A stretch of 64,000 nt of DNA, from NCBI GenBank assembly GCA_016786745.1, contig JAEUVS010000118.1:18669-82668 (forward strand), given 5' to 3'. This DNA comes from Chitinophagaceae bacterium. GTDB lineage: Bacteria > Bacteroidota > Bacteroidia > Chitinophagales > Chitinophagaceae. The position numbers were made by a program, and so were the translations under genes. Each line of letters starts with the position of its first letter. The stretch's first letter is position 1. Shown piece by piece: positions 1 to 7,989 of the stretch. Below the pieces are notes generated by a model, which had not been told where the DNA came from, did not search any database, and saw only the letters and a program-made list of their open reading frames with translations.

Positions 1-181
1 GTACCTGCTCAAAGGTGAGCCCGTTTCCTTCCACAAGATTTTTACCGCCTATTGCCTGGAACAATTTGTCGCCTTCCAACTGAAAAAAATGGAGATATAA
101 TCCCAACTTTAATAGTATGGCGAGAACAAAGCACGCGTAGTACACATCTTTTCGGCCAAAAATTCGCTTTAAGGACGTCAT
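1..181 (-). CDS. N-terminus of a membrane protein, cut by the window edge
   Basis: A reading frame starts with ATG at 181 on the minus strand and stays open to the window edge (60 codons). The start reads MTSLKRIFGRKDVYY, followed by a hydrophobic stretch (ACFVLAILLKLGLYLHFF) that looks like a first transmembrane helix. The next residues include GGKNLVEGNGLTFEQ. This layout (short basic N-terminus, one helix, then a soluble loop with KNLVEGNG) resembles multi-spanning glycosyltransferases of the GT39/ArnT type, but too little is visible to name it. It is divergent from sufB, with about 100 bp between the two starts. Confidence 0.55.
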   Translation of the reverse strand, partial: MTSLKRIFGRKDVYYACFVLAILLKLGLYLHFFQLEGDKLFQAIGGKNLVEGNGLTFEQV

Positions 182-238
182 TAACCGGGAAGTTAGATAT
201 TGAGTAGTTCTGTTTCTACTTTTCAGTATAAATAGTAG

Positions 239-246
239 TAAATTTG
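239..246 (+). promoter_or_regulatory. -7 promoter element TAAATTTG of the suf operon
   Basis: TAAATTTG is an exact match to the Bacteroidota -7 consensus TAnnTTTG. It predicts transcription starting at about 250-253, so the in-frame ATG at 251 would be leaderless or outside the mRNA. I see no clear -33 TTG at the usual spacing. Confidence 0.55.
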
Positions 247-286
247 CAGCATGAAAACAGGAGACTTTCAGCAGGATAAAGTGGTG

Positions 287-1732
287 ATGGAAGACGAGCT
301 CGATCCAATAGAACGGCAGGTTCAGGGCGATTATAAATATGGATTTGTAACGGAAATAGAAGCCGATGAAGCGCCTAAAGGGTTGAACGAGAACATCATA
401 CGATTTATTTCAGCCAAAAAAGAAGAACCTGAATGGATGCTCGAATGGCGACTGAAAGCATACCGTCACTGGTTAAATATGAAAGAGCCCAACTGGGCCA
501 ACATCAGGTACGAACCGATCAATTACCAGGACATTATTTATTACTCTGCTCCCAAACAAAAAGTTAAACCCAAAAGTCTCGATGAAATTGACCCGGAACT
601 CCGGAGAACCTTCGAAAAGCTGGGTATTTCTTTAGAAGAGCAAAAACGATTATCGGGAGTTGCCGTAGACGCGGTGATTGACAGCGTTTCTATCGGAACA
701 ACGTTCAAAGACCAGCTTGCCGAGCTCGGCGTAATATTCTGTTCAATGAGTGAAGCGATCAGGGAACACCCTGAGCTTGTAAAAAAGTATTTGAGCACGG
801 TGGTGCCTGTTACCGATAATTATTTCGCAGCTCTTAACTCCGCGGTTTTCAGCGACGGATCATTCGTTTATATCCCGAAAGGAGTAAGGTGCCCGATGGA
901 GCTTTCTACTTACTTCCGCATTAACGCGGAAAACACAGGTCAGTTTGAAAGGACGCTTATCGTAGCCGATGAGGGCAGTTATGTGAGCTACCTCGAAGGA
1001 TGTACGGCGCCGATGCGCGATGAAAATCAGCTGCACGCCGCTGTGGTGGAACTCGTGGCGCTCGACAACGCGGAAATAAAATATTCAACAGTTCAAAACT
1101 GGTATCCCGGCGATAAGGATGGACAGGGTGGTATCTACAACTTTGTTACGAAGCGCGGAATCTGCAGGGGGGTAAATTCGAAGATATCATGGACACAGGT
1201 GGAGACCGGTTCGGCTATCACCTGGAAATATCCAAGTGTAATATTAAAAGGAGACAACTCAACAGGGGAATTTTATTCTGTTGCGGTTACCAACAACCAC
1301 CAGCAGGCCGATACGGGTACCAAGATGATACACCTCGGAAAAAATACGAGGAGCAGGATTGTATCGAAAGGTATTTCGGCGGGAGTGAGCAACAACAGTT
1401 ATCGGGGATTGGTACATGTGAGCCGGAACGCCTCCAATGCAAGAAACTTTTCGCAGTGCGACTCGTTGCTGCTGGGCGACAAATGCGGAGCGCATACTTT
1501 CCCTTATATCGAAGTAAAAAACAACTCTGCTGTTGTGGAGCACGAGGCCACAACTTCCAAAATTGGCGAGGATCAGATATTTTATTGCAATCAGCGCGGT
1601 ATAGATACTGAAACCGCGGTGGCGCTCATCATAAATGGTTTTGCCAAAGAGGTGATGAACCAGCTTCCCATGGAGTTCGCCGTTGAAGCGCAGAAACTCC
1701 TGGCGATCAGCCTTGAGGGCAGTGTTGGATAA
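287..1732 (+). CDS. sufB: SufB, Fe-S cluster scaffold subunit
   Basis: SufB is the scaffold core of the SufBCD complex, which assembles Fe-S clusters in the cytoplasm with sulfur from SufS-SufE. The frame carries the family landmarks: [10 protein letters not shown] near the N-terminus, the [15 protein letters not shown] region with the expected catalytic Cys, and [15 protein letters not shown] with the Glu used in cluster assembly. An in-frame ATG also exists at 251 (493 aa). I prefer ATG 287 (481 aa) because family members begin about 15 residues before the YKYG motif, the -7 element ends only 4 bp before ATG 251, and AGGAT lies 9-13 nt upstream of 287. It is the first gene of a seven-gene operon. 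Confidence 0.95.
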   Translation: MEDELDPIERQVQGDYKYGFVTEIEADEAPKGLNENIIRFISAKKEEPEWMLEWRLKAYRHWLNMKEPNWANIRYEPINYQDIIYYSAPKQKVKPKSLDEIDPELRRTFEKLGISLEEQKRLSGVAVDAVIDSVSIGTTFKDQLAELGVIFCSMSEAIREHPELVKKYLSTVVPVTDNYFAALNSAVFSDGSFVYIPKGVRCPMELSTYFRINAENTGQFERTLIVADEGSYVSYLEGCTAPMRDENQLHAAVVELVALDNAEIKYSTVQNWYPGDKDGQGGIYNFVTKRGICRGVNSKISWTQVETGSAITWKYPSVILKGDNSTGEFYSVAVTNNHQQADTGTKMIHLGKNTRSRIVSKGISAGVSNNSYRGLVHVSRNASNARNFSQCDSLLLGDKCGAHTFPYIEVKNNSAVVEHEATTSKIGEDQIFYCNQRGIDTETAVALIINGFAKEVMNQLPMEFAVEAQKLLAISLEGSVG

Positions 1733-1733
1733 T

Positions 1734-1780
1734 CGTGATGCGTGAGCCGTGAGAGCTTAAGTCGATTCACGCCTCACGAA
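1734..1780. repeat. TCACGnn/CGTGAnn heptamer repeat between sufB and sufC
   Basis: Directly after the sufB stop there are CGTGATG, CGTGAGC and CGTGAGA units, then TCACGCC and TCACGAA in the opposite sense. The arms 1734-1745 and 1767-1778 pair over 12 bp with one mismatch, so the mRNA could fold into a hairpin inside the operon. The same heptamer family recurs at 25644-25678 and 28703-28760. Confidence 0.8.
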
Positions 1781-1810
1781 TTGAATTTGTAAATTTTATA
1801 AATCTCTATA

Positions 1811-2575
1811 ATGTTATCAATAAGAAACCTGCACGCAGGAATTGAAGAAAAGAAAATTTTGAAAGGGCTTAATCTCGAGATCAATGCAGGAGAAGTGCAC
1901 GCAATCATGGGTCCTAACGGCTCAGGTAAAAGTACCCTCGCTTCTGTACTCGCAGGAAGGGAACATTATGAAGTTTCCGAAGGTTCTGTGGAATTTCTCG
2001 GTAAGAATCTGCTTGAACTATCTCCTGAAGCGAGAGCCGGAGAAGGTCTGTTTCTCGCGTTTCAATATCCTATTGAAATCGCAGGTCTCACCACCACTAA
2101 TTTCATCAAAACAGCGGTAAACGAAATCAGGAAATACCGCGGTGAACAACCGCTCGACGCTGTACAATTCCTCAAGATGATGAAGGAAAAGATGGCGCTG
2201 ATGAATATCGACCAATCATTGCTGAGCCGTTCGCTGAATGAAGGTTTTTCAGGAGGAGAGAAGAAAAGAAATGAAATATTCCAGATGGCGATGCTTCAGC
2301 CGAAACTCGCGATCCTGGATGAAACAGACTCTGGTCTCGACATCGACGCGATCCGCATCGTAGCAAATGGCGTAAACAAACTTCGCAACAAGGACAACGC
2401 TGTACTCCTGGTTACGCACTACCAGCGCCTGCTCGATTATATCGTCCCCGATTTTGTGCATGTGTTGTACAACGGACAAATCGTGAAGTCAGGACCCAAG
2501 GAGCTCGCGCTCGAACTGGAAGAAAGGGGATACGATTTTATCAAGAACGAAGTAAATGCAGCCCAGGAGGCTTAA
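1811..2575 (+). CDS. sufC: SufC, ABC-type ATPase of Fe-S assembly
   Basis: SufC is the soluble ABC ATPase that drives conformational change of the SufBCD scaffold. Walker A GPNGSGKST is at residues 34-42, the signature FSGGEKKR at 146-153 and Walker B with LAILDETDSGLD at 166-177; the DETDSGLDIDA form is specific to SufC among ABC ATPases. The 254-aa length is normal and there are no membrane segments. The gene lies 78 bp after sufB, a gap filled by a heptamer repeat hairpin, and 3 bp before sufD. Confidence 0.97.
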   Translation: MLSIRNLHAGIEEKKILKGLNLEINAGEVHAIMGPNGSGKSTLASVLAGREHYEVSEGSVEFLGKNLLELSPEARAGEGLFLAFQYPIEIAGLTTTNFIKTAVNEIRKYRGEQPLDAVQFLKMMKEKMALMNIDQSLLSRSLNEGFSGGEKKRNEIFQMAMLQPKLAILDETDSGLDIDAIRIVANGVNKLRNKDNAVLLVTHYQRLLDYIVPDFVHVLYNGQIVKSGPKELALELEERGYDFIKNEVNAAQEA

Positions 2576-2578
2576 GGA

Positions 2579-3877
2579 ATGAATACTATTGAAAATATTA
2601 AAGAACGGTTCCAGGAATTACAGTCTGCCAACGGCAACAAATTGAAGTCGCTCGAACAAAACGCGTTCGATGCATTCAATAAGATGGGCATTCCTACCGC
2701 CAGGCACGAAGAGTGGAAGTATACGCGTATTGGCAATGTATTTAATAAGGAATTGCATTTCAAGCCCACATCAACGATCACTCCGCAGGAGTTGGACCAG
2801 ATGCGTTTACCGGGCCATGAAAACGCAAATGAGATTGTATTTGTAAACGGTATTTTTTCGACTTCCCTTTCCAACGTGCGATCAAAGGAACTTACCGTGA
2901 AGTCGCTTAAAGAAGCGTCGGCAGGTGAATTCAGCGAAATCGTTTCTAAAAATCTCGGTAACAGTAACCGCTATTCGAAAGATGGAATACATGCGCTGAA
3001 CAGCGCTTTTGCACACGAGGGTGTGTTTATTCATATTTCAAACGGAAAAATTGCCGAACATCCTGTTTACATCTATCATATCACCGACGCGCGTGAAACG
3101 AATGTGCTGGCTCAGCCAAGAAACCTGGTGTATGTAAGCGAACGCGCTGAAATAGAGTTTGCTGAAACGCACTTTACACTCGGTGTGTCGGAAAGTTTTA
3201 CGAACGAGGTGCTGGAAATAGTAGTGGAGAAAGATGCAAATGTCAGCTATTACAAAATTCAGAACGACAAGGAGCAATCGAGCCAGGTATGCACCACGCA
3301 TTTCAGGCAGGTTGGGAAGAGTTATATCCATGCCGTAACTATTTCACTCAATGGCGGAATGGTGAGGAACAACCTGAATATTACGCTCGAGGCGGAACAT
3401 GCGGAGGCTCATCTCTACGGCTTGTATTTTCTGCAGGGCAACAGTCATGTAGACAATCACACCGTGGTGGATCACGTGAAGGCGAACTGCCTTAGCAATG
3501 AACTTTATAAAGGCATCGTTAGCGATAATGCTACTGCGGTGTTCAACGGAAAGATATTCGTGCAGCCGCACGCCCAGAAAACGAACGCGTATCAGTCGAA
3601 CAAAAACATTTTGTTGTCTGAAGGCGCGAGTGTGAATACAAAACCGCAGCTCGAAATCTTCGCCGACGATGTGAAGTGTTCGCATGGCTGTACGGTTGGA
3701 CAGTTGGATGAGGAAGGACTGTTTTACCTGCGTTCGAGAGGTATCAGTGAGGATACAGCAAGGTCGCTGCTCGTTCATGCGTTTGCGATAGATATACTCG
3801 AACACGTTAAACCTGCCATCCTCCGTAGTTATGTTGACAAGCTCATTTTTGAAAGATTAGAATTCGAAACATCATGA
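2579..3877 (+). CDS. sufD: SufD, Fe-S assembly scaffold partner
   Basis: SufD pairs with SufB and SufC in the SufBC2D scaffold and is needed for iron acquisition by the complex. The 432-aa frame has the SufB/SufD beta-helix core in its second half, with HVDNHTVVDH around residue 303, the FNGKIFVQPHAQKTNAYQSN segment and DDVKCSHGCTVGQLDEEGLFYLRSRG near the C-terminus, all typical of SufD. The N-terminal third is alpha-helical and variable, as in the family. Its stop overlaps the sufS start (ATGA), which indicates translational coupling. Confidence 0.96.
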   Translation: MNTIENIKERFQELQSANGNKLKSLEQNAFDAFNKMGIPTARHEEWKYTRIGNVFNKELHFKPTSTITPQELDQMRLPGHENANEIVFVNGIFSTSLSNVRSKELTVKSLKEASAGEFSEIVSKNLGNSNRYSKDGIHALNSAFAHEGVFIHISNGKIAEHPVYIYHITDARETNVLAQPRNLVYVSERAEIEFAETHFTLGVSESFTNEVLEIVVEKDANVSYYKIQNDKEQSSQVCTTHFRQVGKSYIHAVTISLNGGMVRNNLNITLEAEHAEAHLYGLYFLQGNSHVDNHTVVDHVKANCLSNELYKGIVSDNATAVFNGKIFVQPHAQKTNAYQSNKNILLSEGASVNTKPQLEIFADDVKCSHGCTVGQLDEEGLFYLRSRGISEDTARSLLVHAFAIDILEHVKPAILRSYVDKLIFERLEFETS

Positions 3878-5118
3878 TGCCATCAGCAGCAGTACAGGAA
3901 AGTTTTGATGTTTACTCGGTACGAAAACATTTTCCCATCCTCAACAGGGAGGTAAAGGGCAAGCCACTTGTGTATTTTGATAACGCCGCGTCGTCGCAGA
4001 AGCCGCAGGTTGTAATTGATGCCCTCGTTAATTATTACACCGGTTTCAACGCCAACATTCACAGGGGCATTCACTCACTGGCCGAAGAAGCTACCGCAGC
4101 ATACGAGGCCACCCGCGATGCCGCTGCACAATATATTAATTCGCCATCGAGAGAACAGATCATATTTACACGGGGCACAACGGAGGGAATTAACCTGGTT
4201 GCGCAGACATGGGGCAGGCAAAATGTTAAGAAGGGTGATGAAATCATCATCTCAACGATGGAACATCATTCGAATATTGTTCCGTGGTACATACTGGCGC
4301 AGGAGAAAGATGCAGTATTGAAAGTTATCCCCGTTTCTGAAACAGGTGAACTGATTTTTGAAGAATATGAGAAACTGCTTTCAGACAAAACGAAAATTGT
4401 CGCGATAGGTCATGCATCCAACTCGCTGGGTACCATCAATCCTGTAAAAAAAATTATACAAAAAGCGCACGCTGCAGGTGCCGTGGTTCTTGTGGATGGT
4501 GCACAGTCGTCTGTGCATCTTGATATAAATGTCCAGGACCTCGACTGCGATTTCTTTGTTTTCTCATCGCACAAAATGTATGGTCCTACGGGTGTGGGCG
4601 TGTTGTACGGAAAATATAACCTACTCGAAACGATGCCGGTTTACCAGGGTGGCGGTGAGATGATAAAAGAAGTGGAATTCGGAAGGATTATTTATAACGA
4701 TCTACCCTACAAATACGAGGCGGGTACACCGAATATCGCAGATACTGTGGCCTTGAAGGCCGCAATAGATTTTGTGTCGCAAATAGGTAAGGAAAATATC
4801 CGGAAGCACGAAAGCGAATTACTCGCTTACGCTACCAACCAGCTACAGCAGGTGCCCGGATTAAAAATATATGGACGCGCGAAAGACAAGGTGAGCCTGG
4901 TATCGTTTGTTGTAGAGAAAGTGCATCCGCAGGATCTTGGAATTCTTCTCGACAACAGGGGAGTGGCCGTGAGAACGGGACATCATTGCACGCAGCCACT
5001 CATGGATTTCTTCTGCATCCCCGGAACAACACGTGCGTCGTTCGCGATGTACAACACGATCGAGGAAATAGATATACTGGTAGACGGATTACAACGGGCG
5101 ATTAAAAAACTGGCATGA
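3874..5118 (+). CDS. sufS: SufS, PLP-dependent cysteine desulfurase
   Basis: SufS removes sulfur from L-cysteine as an enzyme persulfide and passes it to SufE. Lys234 in SSHKMYGPTG is the PLP Schiff-base residue, and Cys372 in RTGHHCTQP is the persulfide-carrying residue. The short RTGHHC loop is that of group II desulfurases (SufS) and not of IscS. The 414-aa length is normal. The ORF overlaps sufD and sufE by 4 bp each. A second Met follows the first directly, so the start may be 3 bp later. Confidence 0.97.
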   Translation: MMPSAAVQESFDVYSVRKHFPILNREVKGKPLVYFDNAASSQKPQVVIDALVNYYTGFNANIHRGIHSLAEEATAAYEATRDAAAQYINSPSREQIIFTRGTTEGINLVAQTWGRQNVKKGDEIIISTMEHHSNIVPWYILAQEKDAVLKVIPVSETGELIFEEYEKLLSDKTKIVAIGHASNSLGTINPVKKIIQKAHAAGAVVLVDGAQSSVHLDINVQDLDCDFFVFSSHKMYGPTGVGVLYGKYNLLETMPVYQGGGEMIKEVEFGRIIYNDLPYKYEAGTPNIADTVALKAAIDFVSQIGKENIRKHESELLAYATNQLQQVPGLKIYGRAKDKVSLVSFVVEKVHPQDLGILLDNRGVAVRTGHHCTQPLMDFFCIPGTTRASFAMYNTIEEIDILVDGLQRAIKKLA

Positions 5119-5564
5119 GTACATCAAACGGTCATAAGCGCATAGAAGAAATTGAACAGGAAATTGTTGAAGAATTTTCCCTGTTTGATACCTGGGACGA
5201 TAAGTACGAATACATTATCGACCTGGGAAAAAAACTTCCGCCGCTCGAGAGCCAGTTTAAGAAAGATGAAAACAAGGTGCGTGGTTGCCAGTCGACTGTT
5301 TGGCTGGTGGCTGAATATAAAAACGGGCGGATATATTATAAGGCAGAAAGCGATGCGGTCATCGTGAAAGGCCTTATCAGTATGCTGATCCGAGTATTGT
5401 CGGGTCAAAAACCTGATGAAATTGTGGAAACGAAGCTTGATTTTTTAAGTGAGATAGGAATGATGAAGCACCTGGCGCAAACCCGGTCAAACGGATTACT
5501 TGCGATGGTGAGACAGATGAAGAATTATGCGCTTGCCTTTAAACTTAAACATGAAAGTGTATGA
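5115..5564 (+). CDS. sufE: SufE, sulfur acceptor of SufS
   Basis: SufE takes persulfide sulfur from SufS and hands it to SufB. Cys58 in KVRGCQSTVW is the acceptor cysteine and is embedded in the family motif. The protein is 149 aa, close to the usual length, and soluble. It overlaps sufS and the following MIP18-family gene by 4 bp each, so the three are probably co-translated. Confidence 0.96.
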   Translation: MSTSNGHKRIEEIEQEIVEEFSLFDTWDDKYEYIIDLGKKLPPLESQFKKDENKVRGCQSTVWLVAEYKNGRIYYKAESDAVIVKGLISMLIRVLSGQKPDEIVETKLDFLSEIGMMKHLAQTRSNGLLAMVRQMKNYALAFKLKHESV

Positions 5565-5881
5565 GTATGGTGAATGCGGAAGAGTTGAAAGCAAAAGTGA
5601 TCGAAAAGTTGCAAACGATTTTCGATCCGGAGATTCCCGTGAATATTTACGAACTGGGATTGATTTATGAAATAGACATCATGCCCGTTAACAACGTTCA
5701 GATTGTAATGACGCTTACTGCTCCCAGTTGCCCGGCCGCGCAAACACTGCCGGTTGAGGTTGACCAGAAAGTAAGAGACATTGAGGGCGTGAACGATGTG
5801 TATGTTACCGTGACCTGGGATCCGCCATGGAATAAAAGCATGATGTCGGAAACTGCCCAGCTTGAATTAGGATTTTTATAA
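5561..5881 (+). CDS. MIP18/DUF59-family Fe-S assembly protein (SufT-like)
   Basis: This 106-aa protein belongs to the MIP18 (DUF59) family, whose members assist late Fe-S cluster maturation; SufT is the form found in SUF operons. The frame shows FDPEIPVNIYELGLIYEI at residues 21-38, the conserved Cys57 in LTAPSCPAAQ, and VTWDPPWNKSMMS near the end, the classic family pattern. It overlaps sufE by 4 bp. The gene could start at ATG 5561 or at the ATG two codons later. Fe-S maturation is known for the family; the exact role here is inferred from operon context. Confidence 0.9.
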   Translation: MSMVNAEELKAKVIEKLQTIFDPEIPVNIYELGLIYEIDIMPVNNVQIVMTLTAPSCPAAQTLPVEVDQKVRDIEGVNDVYVTVTWDPPWNKSMMSETAQLELGFL

Positions 5882-5888
5882 AACGAAT

Positions 5889-6398
5889 ATGAAGATTACC
5901 GCACAGGAAGAATATGGTCTGCGTATACTGATCCGCATTGCAGGATGTGGCGACAGGGAGGGAATGAGTATTCCCCAATTAAGCACTGCGGAGGGACTGA
6001 CCAGTCATTATGTGGCTAAGCTTACGCGCATATTGAGGATGGAGGGCTTTATCAACAGCACTCCAGGATCGAAAGGGGGTTATGTGCTTGCTCAACCTGC
6101 AAACCAGATCGTTATTAATGATGTGCTGAAAGCATTGGGCGGCGCGCTGTTCGATGTAAAATTTTGCGGCACGCACTCAGGTGCAATGAAACTGTGCACG
6201 AACTCGGTTGACTGTTCTTCGCGTTCGTTATGGCAGATGGTACAATTTATTGTTGACCGCCTTCTTGACCGGATCACACTGTACGATCTTGTGAACAAGG
6301 AAGAAGATTCCGCGAAAGTTTTTCTAAAGCTTCTTGAAGAGAGCAGTATAGCTCCACGGCCGGTAGAAGTATCCCCGCCATCTTTTTCAGAGCAATGA
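5889..6398 (+). CDS. Rrf2-family (IscR-like) transcriptional regulator
   Basis: Rrf2 proteins are winged-helix repressors, many of which sense Fe-S status through a [2Fe-2S] cluster. Residues 1-80 fit the DNA-binding domain (MKITAQEEYGLRILIRIA, SKGGYVLAQP). Cys93, Cys103 and Cys109 lie in the loop that holds the three cluster ligands in IscR, with somewhat different spacing, so cluster binding is plausible. Being last in the suf operon (8 bp after the SufT-like gene), it most likely regulates that operon. The C-terminal end overlaps the converging cinA-like gene by 12 bp. Confidence 0.9.
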   Translation: MKITAQEEYGLRILIRIAGCGDREGMSIPQLSTAEGLTSHYVAKLTRILRMEGFINSTPGSKGGYVLAQPANQIVINDVLKALGGALFDVKFCGTHSGAMKLCTNSVDCSSRSLWQMVQFIVDRLLDRITLYDLVNKEEDSAKVFLKLLEESSIAPRPVEVSPPSFSEQ

Positions 6399-6863
6399 TT
6401 TAAATCTTGCGAGGATTTCATTTACGTATTTAAGCTGGGCCTGCTCAGCTTTTTCATTCTTATCGAGATCAATCCGGTCCGATATTTTTATTTCGTTTCC
6501 CTTGCAGATGGTAAAATAGGCAAACAATTTAAAGTCGGATTCCGGAACTGCTGTCGCATAACCCGTTATGGAAATTCCCCAATCTGTTCCGAACAAATTG
6601 CAAACACCCATTGCCATTTCGTTGGCAGTTTGTTCCGAGGCGCAATTACATTCTTCTCCTTTCTTTCTGTCAATATTCAAATGATGAACCTTCTGATTGA
6701 TGTTGTAAGCCGTAATCCCTCCCTCAAAAAACTTCAAGGCTGAGTCGGCGCTGGCGAGCGCAGCCTGCAGAAAACCGGCAGTAACACTCTCCGCGACAGC
6801 AACTTTTTCATTGAGCTTAATCAGTTTTTCCTTAATTACATCTATTGCACTGGTTTCAAACAT
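6387..6863 (-). CDS. CinA C-terminal family protein (PncC-like nicotinamide-nucleotide amidase)
   Basis: The protein consists only of the CinA C-terminal domain, which in PncC hydrolyses nicotinamide mononucleotide to nicotinic acid mononucleotide. Family motifs are KVAVAESVTAGFLQAAL, FFEGGITAYNINQKVHHL and GTDWGISITGYA. The frame extends upstream to a TTG at 6884, but that region contains the TATTTTTG promoter element (6874-6881). ATG 6863, preceded by AAAAAG, is therefore the better start (158 aa). The stretch GEECNCASEQ has two extra cysteines at the position of the usual VSxxVA segment. Amidase activity is inferred from the family. Confidence 0.85.
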   Translation of the reverse strand: MFETSAIDVIKEKLIKLNEKVAVAESVTAGFLQAALASADSALKFFEGGITAYNINQKVHHLNIDRKKGEECNCASEQTANEMAMGVCNLFGTDWGISITGYATAVPESDFKLFAYFTICKGNEIKISDRIDLDKNEKAEQAQLKYVNEILARFKSLL

Positions 6864-6873
6864 CTTTTTGTCG

Positions 6874-6881
6874 CAAAAATA
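6874..6881 (-). promoter_or_regulatory. -7 promoter element TATTTTTG of the cinA-like gene
   Basis: Exact TAnnTTTG match on the minus strand, ending 10 nt before ATG 6863. It lies inside the longer open frame and so decides the start choice for that gene. Confidence 0.55.
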
Positions 6882-6949
6882 CAACTGTAATCAGTTCTTT
6901 CATTCTACTTTAGCCTTACCAAAATTTCCCTTAACGCTAAATATTTTTT

Positions 6950-7558
6950 ATGAGAAAGATTTTTATGGTGGTCTCGGCTTTCATGTTCTTCTCTTTTGTC
7001 ACCGCCGATACTCCGATAACAGACAAAGAAAGAAAGAGCGCTCTTGATCTCCTCACCAGCACGCAGTCGACGCTCGAAAAATCTATCGAAGGATTAAGCG
7101 ATGCACAATTAAATTTCAAAGCAAACGATTCGAGCTGGTCGGTAGACGGGTGTGTAAAACACATCGCGGTTTCGGAAAAAATGCTATGGGGAGCCGTTGA
7201 ACAGGCACTAAAGCAACCGGCAAACCCGGAAAAACGCGCTGATATCAAAGTAACAGATGAACAGCTCGTAGGATTTATGGAAAGCAGGGCAACAAAAGTG
7301 AAAACGATGGATGCGATGAAACCTGAAAACACTTCTTTTAAATCAACAGCCGAGGCGCTCGCATCAATAAAAGAGAGCCGCAAAAGAATTATTGATTTTG
7401 TCGGTTCGACGCAGGACGATTTGAGAAACTATGTGATACAGTTGCCGTTCGGTTCTTTTGACGCTTACCAGATGGTATTGCTTATCGGTGCACATTCAAA
7501 CAGGCACACACAGCAGCTTGAAGAAGTTAAAACCGCTGCAGGTTTCCCTGCGAACTAA
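6950..7558 (+). CDS. Exported DinB-like protein
   Basis: The 202-aa protein begins with a probable signal peptide (MRKIFMVVSAFMFFSFVTA, cleavage near residue 19). The rest fits the DinB four-helix bundle: SWSVDGCVKHIAVSE holds the first metal-ligand His, and GAHSNRHTQQLEEV holds the other two. DinB/YfiT-like proteins bind a divalent metal, and several are thiol-dependent transferases. A signal peptide on such a domain is common in Bacteroidota and places it in the periplasm. Substrate unknown. It is divergent from the cinA-like gene and converges on cbpM. Confidence 0.85.
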   Translation: MRKIFMVVSAFMFFSFVTADTPITDKERKSALDLLTSTQSTLEKSIEGLSDAQLNFKANDSSWSVDGCVKHIAVSEKMLWGAVEQALKQPANPEKRADIKVTDEQLVGFMESRATKVKTMDAMKPENTSFKSTAEALASIKESRKRIIDFVGSTQDDLRNYVIQLPFGSFDAYQMVLLIGAHSNRHTQQLEEVKTAAGFPAN

Positions 7559-7623
7559 CTGGTAATACCAAACGCGCTGATCATAAATGTGAGGAACAAT
7601 ATAATTACAATAGCTTCCTTCAT
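7555..7623 (-). CDS. Possible 22-aa hydrophobic micropeptide
   Basis: An ATG at 7623 on the minus strand opens a 22-codon frame, MKEAIVIILFLTFMISAFGI plus TS, ending in TAG across the stop of the converging DinB-like gene. The composition would give one transmembrane helix. It lies downstream of cbpM, beyond a hairpin, and has no clear ribosome binding site. It is listed only because a membrane-like composition in so short a frame is unusual; chance is quite possible. Confidence 0.2.
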   Translation of the reverse strand: MKEAIVIILFLTFMISAFGITS

Positions 7624-7634
7624 AACCAATTTTT

Positions 7635-7656
7635 AGTAGCCGGGTTGCCGGCTACT
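7635..7656. terminator. Hairpin between converging genes
   Basis: AGTAGCCGG and CCGGCTACT form a perfect 9-bp stem around a GTTG loop, with TTTT before it and TTTAG after. It sits between the DinB-like gene and cbpM and could stop transcription from either side. Confidence 0.6.
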
Positions 7657-7683
7657 TTAGTTATGTAAAAAGCCGTGCCATCC

Positions 7684-7983
7684 TCAATCTTCGCCCGGTT
7701 CGTAATACCGAAGCCTGTCTTTCAATGAGTTCAATTCGTTTTGCGCATTGCGTAGCTTATGTACAAGGTGTCGCACCACATCTATTCCTGCGGGATTAAT
7801 CCCCATTTCGCGGTGCCACCGGGTGTAAAGCTCCAGGTCGTGCAGCTGATCTTCCTCAATAAATTCGTTGTCGTTTTCGATAGTGATACTGATCAATCCC
7901 TCTTCGTGGAGAGAGGCAATGAACGACTGTTCAATGTTGTGAACCGAACAAAAGGTAGTGACCGCGAATAGTTCTCTGTTCAT
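7684..7983 (-). CDS. cbpM: CbpM-like chaperone modulator
   Basis: CbpM binds the J-domain of CbpA and inhibits its action on DnaK. The 99-aa frame has the MerR-like CbpM layout: a short beta start, FCSVHNIEQSFIASLHEEGLI, EDQLHDLELYTRWHREMGINPAGIDVVRHLVHKL, and a C-terminal helix (RNAQNELNSLKDRLRYYE). It lies 6 bp downstream of cbpA on the same strand, the arrangement seen in other bacteria, so the two are almost certainly one transcript. Confidence 0.9.
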   Translation of the reverse strand: MNRELFAVTTFCSVHNIEQSFIASLHEEGLISITIENDNEFIEEDQLHDLELYTRWHREMGINPAGIDVVRHLVHKLRNAQNELNSLKDRLRYYEPGED

Positions 7984-7989
7984 AGCTCG

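Noticed and set aside
1189..1611. 140-codon frame inside sufB
   Set aside because: It is a shadow frame of sufB, with Cys- and Arg-rich composition, no family resemblance and no room for its own signals.
3344..3805. 153-codon antisense frame within sufD
   Set aside because: It lies wholly opposite a conserved gene and shows no recognisable motif; compositional artefact.
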